This document shows positions 10,479-18,669 of a DNA stretch of 62,464 nucleotides, in pieces. A program made the position numbers and the translations under genes. Below the pieces are notes generated by a model. It had not been told where the DNA came from and searched no databases. It saw only the letters and a program-made list of their open reading frames with translations. This DNA is from Intrasporangium oryzae NRRL B-24470 (GTDB taxonomy: Bacteria > Actinomycetota > Actinomycetes > Actinomycetales > Dermatophilaceae): contig NZ_AWSA01000027.1 in NCBI RefSeq assembly GCF_000576595.1, positions 1-62,464 of the forward strand, read 5' to 3'. The first letter of the stretch is position 1, and each line of letters begins with the position of its first letter.

Positions 10479-12134
10479 GTGACCACCACGCCAGCCCGCC
10501 CGGCCGGCGACGATGACAAGGTCAGCGGCGCCGAGCCTCCCATCGCCGGAAGGGCCTTCGGTCCCAGTGACGCAGCGGCCGACGGGACCGATGTCGCGTC
10601 CTCCGGCGCCTCCACGACCGGCGCCTCCACGACGGGCGCGTCCACGTCCGGCGGGTCCACGTCCGGCGAGCGTGTCCGCGACCGGTTCCTGGACCTGCTG
10701 CGCGCGGGCAGCATCGTCGTGGTCGTCGTCGGCCACTGGCTCGTCGATGACCTGTTCTGGAGCGGCGGCGGCATCCAGCACCGCAGCGCGCTGGGTGCGG
10801 CCCCGGAGCTGTGGCCGCTGACGTGGGTGTTCCAGGTCATCCCCCTCTTCTTCTTCGTCGGAGGCTTCGCGAACAGCCGGAGCTGGCGTGGCGCGAAGGA
10901 GCGCGGCGAGGGCTACGCCGCCTTCGTCGACCGCCGGATGCACCGGCTGCTCGCGCCGACCGCGGTCCTGCTCCTCGCCGTCGTCGTCGGCAACGTCGTC
11001 CAGGCGCTCGCCGGGGCGCCCGGCCTGGGTGCGGGTGGGGCGATCCTCCTGCAGCCGGTGTGGTTCCTCGGCATCTACGTGATGGTCGTGGCGCTGACAC
11101 CGGTGACGCTGCGCTGGCACGAGCGGTGGGGGTGGCGCGTCGTCGTCGCGGGACTGGCCGTCGTCGGGGCGGTCGACGTCCTCCGCCTGGCAGGCGGCCT
11201 GGGGTGGGCGGCATACGTCAACGTGCTCGTCGTCTGGGGGCTGGTCCACCAGCTCGGCTACCTGTACGCCGACGGCGCCTTCGGACGAAGACGTGCGGTG
11301 CTGCTCGCCTGCCTCGGCGTCGGGGCGCTCGTGCTGCTCACGGCGGGGCCGTACCCGGCGCGCATGGTGGGCGTCCCCGGTGACGAGCTCGTCAACATGA
11401 ACCCACCGACCGCCGCCCTGACGGCGCTCGCGGTCGCCCAGGTCGCGGTGGCCGTCCTGGCCCGCGGCCCGCTGAACCGATGGCTGCGACGGCCCAGGGT
11501 GTGGACGGCTGTGGTCACGGTCAGCCTGTCGATCATGTCGGTGTACCTGTGGCACCAGCCGGTCATGGCCGTGGTCGCGCGCGTCCTGGCGCCTTCCGGC
11601 CTGCCTCACCCGGACCCGCCCGGGCTCTCCTGGTGGGCGGTCCGGCTGGTGTGGTTCGCCGCCGCGGGGCTGCTGCTCGCCGTCGTCGTCCTGCTGGTCG
11701 GGAGGTTCGAGCGCGGGACACCCCCGGCCCCGGCACCACGCACGCGTGCGGCGTCGATCGCCGCCGTCACGGCGGTCGTGCTGGCGGAGCTCGGGCTGCT
11801 CGGCGTGGCGGGCACGGATGCCGGCAACCCCTTCACGGTCTACCGCGTCCTCGGTGGTGTCGACGTGGCGCCTGCCGTGGCGATGCTGTGCGTCGGAGTG
11901 GCGATGCTGCTCCTGCGCGGTGCCCGACGTGACGCTCGGGCTGCGACTCGGTCGCTGCTGGAGGGTGCCGGGGTCTTCCTCGCCGTCGGCGCCGCGTATG
12001 CCGTGGGCCTCGGCGGGCTTCCCTCGTCGCCTCGCCTGCTCGCCCTCGTCGGGGCGCTCGCCCTCGGGCTGGTCGCTGCAGCCCTGGCGGCGGCGCGGCC
12101 CGCCCAGTCTCCCGTCGGCAGGGGCAGGCGGTGA
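10479..12134 (+). CDS. acyltransferase-3 family integral membrane protein
   Basis: A 551-residue protein. Residues 1-60 are disordered and carry a GAST-type repeat encoded by near-identical 15-bp units. About ten to twelve membrane helices follow, beginning with the family's catalytic His region VVVGHWLVDD; further marks are FFFVGGFANSRSW and the late SIMSVYLWHQPVM. Family members O-acetylate or O-acylate exported carbohydrates and lipids at the membrane, so a role in surface-glycan decoration is likely; substrate unknown. AAGGAGG lies 5 nt before GTG 10479. A TACGCT box at 10429-10434 is a possible promoter. Confidence 0.85.
   Translation: MTTTPARPAGDDDKVSGAEPPIAGRAFGPSDAAADGTDVASSGASTTGASTTGASTSGGSTSGERVRDRFLDLLRAGSIVVVVVGHWLVDDLFWSGGGIQHRSALGAAPELWPLTWVFQVIPLFFFVGGFANSRSWRGAKERGEGYAAFVDRRMHRLLAPTAVLLLAVVVGNVVQALAGAPGLGAGGAILLQPVWFLGIYVMVVALTPVTLRWHERWGWRVVVAGLAVVGAVDVLRLAGGLGWAAYVNVLVVWGLVHQLGYLYADGAFGRRRAVLLACLGVGALVLLTAGPYPARMVGVPGDELVNMNPPTAALTALAVAQVAVAVLARGPLNRWLRRPRVWTAVVTVSLSIMSVYLWHQPVMAVVARVLAPSGLPHPDPPGLSWWAVRLVWFAAAGLLLAVVVLLVGRFERGTPPAPAPRTRAASIAAVTAVVLAELGLLGVAGTDAGNPFTVYRVLGGVDVAPAVAMLCVGVAMLLLRGARRDARAATRSLLEGAGVFLAVGAAYAVGLGGLPSSPRLLALVGALALGLVAAALAAARPAQSPVGRGRR
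10608..10672 (+). repeat. 15-bp coding tandem repeat (GAST-type)
   Basis: About four imperfect copies of a 15-bp unit beginning GGCGCCTCCACGACC encode Gly-Ala-Ser-Thr-Thr-like repeats at the cytoplasmic N-terminus of the acyltransferase. Such repeats can change copy number, but here the frame is kept. Confidence 0.6.
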
Positions 12135-12198
12135 GGAGGGGGCCCCAGCCTGCTCCGGCGGGTCCGTGGGCTTCCGGCCCGTTGTCGGTGCGCCCGGA

Positions 12199-12204
12199 CA
12201 TAAT
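12199..12204 (+). promoter_or_regulatory. -10 box CATAAT, leaderless TfoX-N start
   Basis: CATAAT lies 7 nt before ATG 12212 with no Shine-Dalgarno sequence in between. Confidence 0.45.
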
Positions 12205-12211
12205 TCGAGGC

Positions 12212-12544
12212 ATGGCCTACGACGCCGACCTTGCCAGCCGCATCCGCGCGCGCCTGAGCGGCGAGGACGACCTCGTCGAGCGGCAGATGTTCGGCGGGCT
12301 GGCGTTCCTCGTCAACGGCAACATGGCCGTGGCCGCGAGCGGCGGGGGAGGTCTCCTGGTGCGCGTCGACCCCGCTGAGGCTGACTCGTGGATCGATGGC
12401 GAGCGAGTCACCCCGATGGTGATGCGGGGGCGGGAGATGCGTGGCTGGCTGCGGGTCGTCGCCGATCTCGACGGGCCCGGGCTCGACGAGTGGGTCTCGC
12501 GGGGCGTTGCCCATGCGCGCTCGCTCCCACCCAAGGGCACGTGA
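12212..12544 (+). CDS. TfoX N-terminal domain protein
   Basis: A 110-residue single-domain protein matching the TfoX-N fold: early RIRARLSG, then VERQMFGGLAFLVNGNMAVAA, LLVRVDPAE, and the C-terminal LDEWVSRGVAHARSLPPK. In gammaproteobacteria this domain is part of a competence regulator, but stand-alone actinobacterial versions have no settled function. ATG 12212 is supported by the upstream -10 box. It converges on the VOC gene across 60 bp. Confidence 0.82.
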   Translation: MAYDADLASRIRARLSGEDDLVERQMFGGLAFLVNGNMAVAASGGGGLLVRVDPAEADSWIDGERVTPMVMRGREMRGWLRVVADLDGPGLDEWVSRGVAHARSLPPKGT

Positions 12545-12604
12545 GCCGGTCCTGGCACTCCGCCTTCTCGCTCGCGCGGGGTTGTGCGCGGGCGTCAGGG
12601 GCGT

Positions 12605-13027
12605 TCAGGAGTCCGGAGCGGTCAAGGCCTGGTCGACGCGGGCCGCCTCGTCGGACGTGAGGAGCACGACGTTGCCATCGGGGTCGTCGACCATGGCAGC
12701 GTACGGGCCTGCCGTCTGCGTGGGTGGCATCCGGCTCGGATGGCCGGCGGCGACGAGGTCGGCCCAGCGCTCGTCGACGACGGCGTTCTCGCCCACATAG
12801 AACTCGAGGAGCTGCTGGTAGCCCGCCGCCGGGCGGGTCCACGCCGGGTCGTAGGTGGCCGCGAACGACGTCGTGAGGAGGAGACTCACGCCGCTGCCCA
12901 TTCGATGGATGACAACGGGTCGACCGGGCACCGGATCCGGGACGTCGAGACCGAGGTCGCGATAGAACGCGATCGAGGCCGCCAGGTCGCGGACCTCGAG
13001 GATCAGCATGCTGAGCTGGATCTCCAT
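12605..13027 (-). CDS. VOC (glyoxalase/bleomycin-resistance) superfamily protein
   Basis: A 140-residue protein with two beta-alpha-beta-beta-beta modules: MLILEVRDLAASIAFYRDLGL at the start and QLLEFYV...PYAAMVDDPDGNVVLL in the second half. Metal-ligand-type residues (an early Glu/Gln and the late FYV/Asp-Pro-Asp-Gly region) are only partly conserved, so the reaction cannot be assigned. GGTGGGAGAG lies upstream of ATG 13027. A GTG six bases earlier is an alternative start. Confidence 0.82.
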   Translation of the reverse strand: MEIQLSMLILEVRDLAASIAFYRDLGLDVPDPVPGRPVVIHRMGSGVSLLLTTSFAATYDPAWTRPAAGYQQLLEFYVGENAVVDERWADLVAAGHPSRMPPTQTAGPYAAMVDDPDGNVVLLTSDEAARVDQALTAPDS

Positions 13028-13094
13028 CAGCACACTCTCCCACCTGCGTGCCGGGTCGGCGGGACCGCACGCGCGCCTTCGGAAGGTCGGCGGC

Positions 13095-14699
13095 CTACGG
13101 AAGCCGGCCGTTGCTCGGGCACGGGTTGCCGGCGAGCACGTTGCGGAAGTTGTCCACGAAGGTGCCCTCGGGGAACCCCGGATCGCCCGGGTAGTACGTC
13201 GCCAGCGTCGGGCCGTACTCGGCGGCCGAGGTCCCGCCGAACGTGTTCGTCGTCCCGGGGATGAAGGTGCCCCCCTCCTGCCAGGCGCACCCGCCGCTCG
13301 GCCCTGACCGCGTCGAGTAGATCGGGTAGAACTGGGCGCCCGGTGGCGGGTTGACACACCCGGTCCCGTCCAGGGCGCACACGGACAGCGGCTCGATGGC
13401 CGGCATGTCCACCTCGAACGCCATCCGGCTGTAGTTGCGCCCGTTGGTTCGCGGGCTGGTGAACTGGAAGGAGGCCGAGTGCACCAGCCGGTCCTGCGCG
13501 GGGTCGGCCAGCGTGCCGGACCAGTCGGGCTGGTACGACGTCCCATCGAAGTCACGGTCGGTGGCGATGCAGCCACCGACGGGCGCCAGGAGGGAGTCGC
13601 CGGCGTTGAAGCAGGCCGTGTCGTCGGCGTCCTTCTTCGTCTCCCCGACGCCGGGGTTGACGCAGCTGCCCTGAACGTTGGCACGATCGCAGTACTCGAA
13701 GTGGCCGATCTCGTCGGAGAACGACACGTTGTACGTGTGCGCGGTCCACGGCACGATCGTGTGCTCGCTGGAGGTGGCGTACATCGGGTGGAATGCGTAC
13801 GGCTCCTGCGTGCAGGTTGCCGCCGACGGCTGGAACAGCGGGTGGGCGAAGCCGTTGGCGACGCTGGCGGTCATCGAACCGCTCTGGCCGCTGGTCAGGT
13901 CGCTGATCGAGTTCACCAGACCGGCCGCCGAGTCGTGGACCGAGATCTGCAGGGTGTCCCCGGCGTCCATGTACAGCACCTGGGCGGGATCGGGGGTGAA
14001 GGTCGCCGCGGTGGCGCCAAGCGGGTCCGGCGGCGCCTGTGGGCGACCGCTCCGGGTGATGAACGCGAAGTCCGCCCACTCCTCACCGGCACGGTTCAGG
14101 CAGTCGGCGTTGTTGACCTGGGTGCGGGTCGCGGACAGGCCGAACACCACCATGGCGGCGCACCACCTGGTCGGGTCGCAGGACACGTTCGGCTCCGGCA
14201 CCCAGCCAGGCGGGTAGAACTGCAGCTCGAGGAAGCCGGTCCCCACGTGGTTGCCCATCCAGTCCGGTGCAGTGTGGTCGCTGCTGTCCTTGATGTTGGT
14301 GTCCGAGTCCGGGGTGCACGGAACGCCCGGGTTGGGGTAGCTCTGCGTCTCGCACAGATCCATGCCGAACCAGAACGCCACGCTGCGCTGGAAGTTCCAC
14401 GTCCCGCCGGTGCCGTCCTGCCTCGGCAGGGTCGGCGCCTCCCGCGGAAGCCGCAGCTGCCACGTGTTCGAGTTCCCGGACCCGGACCGGTCCGAGTAGA
14501 ACAGCAGGGCCGGCTCGTCATGGCCGACGTAACCGCCTTCGTAGTCCTGTCGAGAGCTCGGATCGGGACAGGACGTCGGGTGCCGCTCGCACAGCGGATC
14601 GAGCGACCCGACCGGACTGCCTGACGACGCCTGCGGCCCGGCGACGAGAGCCGCCGCAACCACGACCAGGGCCGACACCAATGCACGGGTTCGCGTCAT
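13095..14699 (-). CDS. secreted Cys-rich protein of unknown function
   Basis: A 534-residue protein with a clear signal peptide (residues 1-30, MTRTRALVSALVVVAAALVAG then a likely cleavage site after ASS). The mature part has no membrane anchor and about 20 Cys, many in short patterns such as LCERHPTSCPD and SCDPTRWC, implying disulfide bonds after Sec export. Aromatic-rich strands and the GYVGHDEPALLFYS region suggest a beta-sandwich. I recognise no named domain; similar long secreted proteins occur in actinobacteria as hypotheticals. GGAGGGA lies upstream of ATG 14699. It stands alone, between the VOC gene and an immunity-like gene. Confidence 0.75.
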   Translation of the reverse strand: MTRTRALVSALVVVAAALVAGPQASSGSPVGSLDPLCERHPTSCPDPSSRQDYEGGYVGHDEPALLFYSDRSGSGNSNTWQLRLPREAPTLPRQDGTGGTWNFQRSVAFWFGMDLCETQSYPNPGVPCTPDSDTNIKDSSDHTAPDWMGNHVGTGFLELQFYPPGWVPEPNVSCDPTRWCAAMVVFGLSATRTQVNNADCLNRAGEEWADFAFITRSGRPQAPPDPLGATAATFTPDPAQVLYMDAGDTLQISVHDSAAGLVNSISDLTSGQSGSMTASVANGFAHPLFQPSAATCTQEPYAFHPMYATSSEHTIVPWTAHTYNVSFSDEIGHFEYCDRANVQGSCVNPGVGETKKDADDTACFNAGDSLLAPVGGCIATDRDFDGTSYQPDWSGTLADPAQDRLVHSASFQFTSPRTNGRNYSRMAFEVDMPAIEPLSVCALDGTGCVNPPPGAQFYPIYSTRSGPSGGCAWQEGGTFIPGTTNTFGGTSAAEYGPTLATYYPGDPGFPEGTFVDNFRNVLAGNPCPSNGRLP

Positions 14700-14890
14700 G
14701 TTCCCTCCAGTCGACGCCGCTTCAACCTGGGGCCGCTCGGCGCTCGACCACGATGCCACCGCATCGTCGGGTTCCAGTGTCCTCCGTCCGTCCGAGGCTG
14801 TGCGCGCTTTGGCCGACCCGCGCGACCCCCCGGCCGGCGCTGAGGGCCAGGAGGGCTGCACGGCCCGAAGAACCGGCCGCCCGCGATGGG

Positions 14891-15400
14891 TCAGTCCCCG
14901 AAGACGGACCAGCAGATGGAGTCTCTCCGAGCCTGGTCCTCGAGGACGAGCGTCCTGATCCGCCCGTGGAGCTGGTCGCGCTGCCAGTCACGCTCGAGCC
15001 GACCGGCCTCGACGTCGCTCGGACTCGCGGCCCGGACGGCCCTGATCGCGTATGCCGCAGCGCCGAGGTCATGCTCGGCCACGTGGCCCACGCACGCTGC
15101 CTGCCCGGCGGCGTACGCCGCGAACCGGGCCGCTCCCCGCAGCGGCCGTGCGGCACCCATCGCGTGTCCGCCGCGGGCTCGGGCCTTCATCATCGTCATC
15201 TCGCCCCGCGCCCACGCGCGGGCCGCATAGATCGCGTCCCGAGGACGGGCATCCAACGGCTGCTCCGCCTCGAACAGATGGAGAACATGGGCGGCACACT
15301 CGGCGGCCCACAGCGCCAGGAGCCGGTGGTCCGCGTCGCTGAGCAGCCCGCCACGGCGGATCGTGACCATGCGGGGGTCGCGGACGCTCGGGAGGATCAT
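14891..15400 (-). CDS. Imm-5-like putative immunity protein
   Basis: A 169-residue all-helical Ala-rich protein. The pattern LLALWAAECAAHVLHLFE, then RPRDAIYAARAWARGEM, then repeated AARFAAYAAGQAACVGHVAEHDLGAAAYAI matches the family annotated in actinobacteria as putative immunity protein (Imm-5-like). No toxin gene is adjacent, so it may be an orphan or have another role. ATG 15400 is preceded 6 nt upstream by CAGGCT, resembling the leaderless pattern. The assignment is by remembered family pattern only. Confidence 0.6.
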   Translation of the reverse strand: MILPSVRDPRMVTIRRGGLLSDADHRLLALWAAECAAHVLHLFEAEQPLDARPRDAIYAARAWARGEMTMMKARARGGHAMGAARPLRGAARFAAYAAGQAACVGHVAEHDLGAAAYAIRAVRAASPSDVEAGRLERDWQRDQLHGRIRTLVLEDQARRDSICWSVFGD

Positions 15401-15406
15401 GCACCC

Positions 15407-15412
15407 AGCCTG
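15407..15412 (-). promoter_or_regulatory. -10-like box CAGGCT before the immunity-like gene
   Basis: Read on the minus strand, CAGGCT ends 6 nt before ATG 15400, the same arrangement as several other leaderless starts here. Confidence 0.3.
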
Positions 15413-15493
15413 ACAGCCCGGTGCGGTGGCCGACCGCGACCTCCGTCCGAACGAACGCCGGCAGAGGACGCGCCGCGTGGCCGCGTGGCCGCG

Positions 15494-15958
15494 TCAGTCG
15501 CGGATCGCCGCGGTCCCGTCCCCAGGGACGAGGCGAGGGAACTCGATCTTGGGGCACGTGTCCATGACGACGGCGAGCCCGGCCGCCTCGGCGCGCGCCG
15601 CGGCGTCCTCGTCGACGACGCCGAGCTGCAGCCAGACCGCCTCGATCCCCAGGCGCTCACGCTCGGCGATCGCCTCGTCGACGACCGCGCCGACGTGGGC
15701 GCTGTTGACGAAGCAGTCGACGACCGAGACCGTCGTCCCGTCGGGCACCTCGGACAGCGAGGAGTAGCCCTGGGCTCCGTGGACCCGAGCGGCGCTCGGA
15801 TGGATCGGGACGAGCCGCATGCCGAGCTCGCGCTGGAGCCAGCGGGAGACAGGGTATGCCGTGCGCCCGGGGTTGTCGCCGAGGCCGACGACGGCCCACG
15901 TGGCCGGGGTCTGTAGCAGGTCGCGGATGACGCTCGGGTCATTGCGGTGCGGGCTCAT
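15494..15958 (-). CDS. CoA-binding domain protein (YccU-like)
   Basis: A 154-residue Rossmann-fold protein. TWAVVGLGDNPGRTAYPVSRWLQ gives the nucleotide-binding loop, followed by RLVPIHPSAARVHGAQGYSSLSEVP, VDCFVNSAHVGAVVDEAI and the C-terminal MDTCPKIEFPRL. This is the CoA_binding_2 family, single-domain relatives of succinyl-CoA synthetase alpha; they bind CoA but their role is unknown. The ATG at 15958 agrees with the family N-terminus. Confidence 0.88.
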   Translation of the reverse strand: MSPHRNDPSVIRDLLQTPATWAVVGLGDNPGRTAYPVSRWLQRELGMRLVPIHPSAARVHGAQGYSSLSEVPDGTTVSVVDCFVNSAHVGAVVDEAIAERERLGIEAVWLQLGVVDEDAAARAEAAGLAVVMDTCPKIEFPRLVPGDGTAAIRD

Positions 15959-16022
15959 GCGCCCATCGTCACATGGCGCCGTGGCGTACGGGACTGCAGG
16001 TGCCGGTGCCCGGGTGGCGTGT

Positions 16023-16028
16023 CAGGAT
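16023..16028 (+). promoter_or_regulatory. -10 box CAGGAT, leaderless F420-oxidoreductase start
   Basis: CAGGAT ends 6 nt before ATG 16035. Confidence 0.4.
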
Positions 16029-16034
16029 GGCGGG

Positions 16035-17054
16035 ATGAGATTTGGAGTCTTCATCCCGCAGGGCTGGCGCATGGACCTCGTCGGCATCGAGCCCGATCGT
16101 CAGTGGGACGTCATGGCCGGCCTGGCCCGCCACATCGACGAGGGCGACGTGTTCGAGTCGATCTGGGTCTACGACCACTTCCACACCGTCCCGCAGCCTT
16201 CCGGCGAGGCGACCCACGAGGCGTGGACCTTGATGTCCGCCTTCGGCGCCACGACCCGGCGGGTCCGGCTCGGGCAGATGTGCACGTGCATGTCATACCG
16301 CAACCCCGCCTATCTCGCGAAGGTCGCCGCGACCGTCGACGTCATCTCGGGCGGTCGTGTCGAGATGGGCATCGGCGCCGGTTGGTACGAGCACGAGTGG
16401 CGCGCCTACGGCTACGGCTTCCCGCAGGCCGGTGACCGCCTGGGTGCACTCCGCGAGGGCGTCCAGATCTTCCGCGACATGTGGACGACGGGGTCGGCCA
16501 CCCTCGACGGGAAGTACTACCAGGTGGACGGGGCGCTCTGTGCTCCGCGCCCCCTCCAGGGCACGTCCGCCCCGGGGAGCGAGCTCAACGGCATACCGAT
16601 GTGGATCGCCGGCGGCGGCGAGAAGGTCACCCTCAAGATCGCCGCCCAGTACGCCGACTACACCAACTTCGACGGCAGCCCGGCGGGCTTCGAGGCCAAG
16701 AGCGCGCTGCTCCGCGGCCACTGCGAGACGGTCGGCCGCGACTTCGACTCGATCGTCCGGTCGGCCAACTACAACGTCGTCATCGGTGAGACGGACGCCG
16801 ACGTCGAGGACCGCCTCCAGTTCTACGGTGAGCTGCTCCGCAAGGGCGGCGTCGCCCCGGAGAGGGCGGCCGCAGCCGTCGAGGACCTGCGCAAGCAGCC
16901 GGCCGTGGGCACGCCCGAGCAGATCGTCGAGATGTTCACCGGCATGCAGGCTCGCGGGATGACCTACGCGATCACGTACTTCGCCGAGGCCGCCTACGAC
17001 CGCTCCGGCATCGAGCTCTTCGAGCAGACGGTCGCGCCCGCGCTCAAGGGCTGA
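16035..17054 (+). CDS. LLM-class F420-dependent oxidoreductase
   Basis: A 339-residue luciferase-like monooxygenase-fold protein. MRFGVFIPQGW starts the first beta strand; IWVYDHFHTVP, VRLGQMCTCMSYRNPAYLAKVAATVDVISGGR and MGIGAGWYEHEW are hallmarks of the F420-dependent branch, which uses reduced deazaflavin rather than FMNH2. The substrate cannot be predicted. The gene is monocistronic and ends in a strong bidirectional terminator shared with the converging SDR gene. The start is supported by the upstream -10 box. Confidence 0.88.
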   Translation: MRFGVFIPQGWRMDLVGIEPDRQWDVMAGLARHIDEGDVFESIWVYDHFHTVPQPSGEATHEAWTLMSAFGATTRRVRLGQMCTCMSYRNPAYLAKVAATVDVISGGRVEMGIGAGWYEHEWRAYGYGFPQAGDRLGALREGVQIFRDMWTTGSATLDGKYYQVDGALCAPRPLQGTSAPGSELNGIPMWIAGGGEKVTLKIAAQYADYTNFDGSPAGFEAKSALLRGHCETVGRDFDSIVRSANYNVVIGETDADVEDRLQFYGELLRKGGVAPERAAAAVEDLRKQPAVGTPEQIVEMFTGMQARGMTYAITYFAEAAYDRSGIELFEQTVAPALKG

Positions 17055-17059
17055 CCATC

Positions 17060-17108
17060 GTCCTGAGGGGTCCCGCCCGGCTCGATGCCGGGTCGGCCCC
17101 CTCAGGAC
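17060..17108. terminator. bidirectional terminator between convergent genes
   Basis: GTCCTGAGGGG (17060-17070) pairs perfectly with CCCCTCAGGAC (17098-17108), and an inner CCCGGC/GCCGGG stem adds to the hairpin. It lies between the F420-oxidoreductase (+) and the SDR (-) stop codons. Confidence 0.8.
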
Positions 17109-17123
17109 GCGTGCGACCGAGGG

Positions 17124-17909
17124 CTACCAGGCGGTCCAGCCGCCGTCGACGGCGACGACCTGGCCGGTGACGTAGGCCGAGGCGTCCGAGGCGAGCCATG
17201 TCACGACACCACGGAAGTCGTCCTCGGTGCCCATCCGGCCCAGCGGCGTGAGCCGCTCGTAGCGCTCGACGAACGCCTCGTCCTGCCCACGGGCGATCCC
17301 GCCGGGCGCGAAGGCGTTGACGCGCACGTCGGGCGCGAGCACCGTCGAGAGGTAGCGCGTCAGCTGGGCGATCCCACCCTTCGAGGCGGCGTATGCCGCC
17401 GGGTTGCCCATCCGCGTCCCTGCGTAGAGGCCCATGTTGGGTCCGACGAGACCGTAGATGCTCGACACGTTGACGACGCTGCCGTGCCCACCCGAGCGCA
17501 GGAGCGGTGCGAGCCGGCGCGTCAGCGAGAACGGCGCCGTGAGGTTGAGCTGGAGGGCCGTCGCGAAGGCCTCGTCGGTCTGCTCCTCGAACGGGACGGC
17601 ATACCCGGGGACGCCGGACGTGCCGGTGAAGGCCGCGTTGTTGACGAGGACGTCGCACGCGCCGAGATCGTGAGCGCACGAGACGACGGCCGACAGCCCC
17701 TCGGGCGTGAGCAGGTCGGCCCCGCACGGGACGTGGCCGTCGCCGGGAAGGCGCTCCGCCGTCGCCGCGCAGGCGTCGGCGTCGCGGTCGACGACGACGA
17801 CCCGCGCCCCGACGGAGGCGAGCGCGTCGGCGAGGACCGCGCCGAGCGGTCCGGCGCCTCCCGTGACGACGGCGGTGCGTCCGGTGAGGTCGGTGGTCGG
17901 GACGGTCAT
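17124..17909 (-). CDS. short-chain dehydrogenase (PtmA-like, legionaminic locus)
   Basis: A 261-residue classical SDR: NAD(P) loop VVTGGAGPLGAVLADAL, LVNNAAFTGT, catalytic Ser in VVNVSSIYG, and the YAASK Tyr-Lys pair. The C-terminus ends in the usual VDGGW. It is the last gene of a minus-strand unit with CMP-legionaminate synthase and a MocA-type oxidoreductase. In Campylobacter jejuni an SDR called PtmA sits beside the legionaminic synthase genes, so a role in precursor supply or sugar modification is likely. GGAGGG is 4 nt before ATG 17909. Confidence 0.85.
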   Translation of the reverse strand: MTVPTTDLTGRTAVVTGGAGPLGAVLADALASVGARVVVVDRDADACAATAERLPGDGHVPCGADLLTPEGLSAVVSCAHDLGACDVLVNNAAFTGTSGVPGYAVPFEEQTDEAFATALQLNLTAPFSLTRRLAPLLRSGGHGSVVNVSSIYGLVGPNMGLYAGTRMGNPAAYAASKGGIAQLTRYLSTVLAPDVRVNAFAPGGIARGQDEAFVERYERLTPLGRMGTEDDFRGVVTWLASDASAYVTGQVVAVDGGWTAW

Positions 17910-17922
17910 CGGGCCCTCCGGT

Positions 17923-18669
17923 TCAGCCACGGTCGATCCAGGGCAGCGTGATGATCCCCGCGACGATAAGCGCCTCGATGAGGCGGAACTCGTACTCGTC
18001 GTCGATCGAGAAGGCCTGCGACTCGGGGATCTCGGCCCCGGCATGCCGGCCCTCGTCGAACCACGAGGCTTCGAGGCGCCGGACGAAGTCGGCGCGCCAC
18101 AGGTAGAAGTTGCCGTTGATCCGAAGGAAGCGCCCGGCGTCCTGGCGACGGGTGACGCCGGCCCCCGACTCGAAGAAGCGGGTCAGGGCCCCGGAAGGGC
18201 TCCCGTCGGGCTTCACCCCGACCCAGACCGGGTTGAAGGTCGGCTCGGAGACGCTGATGACGCCGTCGAGCCCGGGATGCTCGGCGAGGCGCCGCGCGGC
18301 TGCCGTCAGCTGGTCCGGCACGCGGGCCGGGCTCGTCGGGTCGAGCAGCAGGACGGCGTCATAGGCGCGACCCTCCTCCCGCTCGACGTGCTCGAGCGCG
18401 TGCCGCACGACGGGCGCCATCGGCGCGTCGTCGCCGGCCAGCTCGGCCGGCCGGAGGAACGGGACGTCGCCGCCGAACCGCCGCGCGACCTCCGCGATCT
18501 GCTCGGAGTCGGTCGACACGATGCAGCGGGTGACGACAGGGGTCATCGCGGCGGCCCTGATGCTGTGCGCGATGAGCGGCAGCCCGAAGAGCTCGCGGAG
18601 GTTCTTGCCGGGCAGTCCCTTCGAGCCGCCCCGGGCCGGGATGACGCCCAGGATCCGCTGCTCGGTCAT
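17923..18669 (-). CDS. legF: CMP-legionaminate/CMP-sialate synthase
   Basis: A 248-residue cytidylyltransferase that activates a nonulosonic acid with CTP. N-terminal ILGVIPARGGSKGLPGKN holds the CTP-binding Arg and Lys; LLDPTSPAR, INGNFYLWR and the IDDEYEFRLIEAL end are NeuA-family marks. The legionaminic assignment rests on the neighbouring LegB, C, G and I genes; a sialic acid product is the alternative. ATG 18669 overlaps the stop of the upstream oxidoreductase (ATGA). The SDR follows 13 bp downstream. Confidence 0.85.
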   Translation of the reverse strand: MTEQRILGVIPARGGSKGLPGKNLRELFGLPLIAHSIRAAAMTPVVTRCIVSTDSEQIAEVARRFGGDVPFLRPAELAGDDAPMAPVVRHALEHVEREEGRAYDAVLLLDPTSPARVPDQLTAAARRLAEHPGLDGVISVSEPTFNPVWVGVKPDGSPSGALTRFFESGAGVTRRQDAGRFLRINGNFYLWRADFVRRLEASWFDEGRHAGAEIPESQAFSIDDEYEFRLIEALIVAGIITLPWIDRG

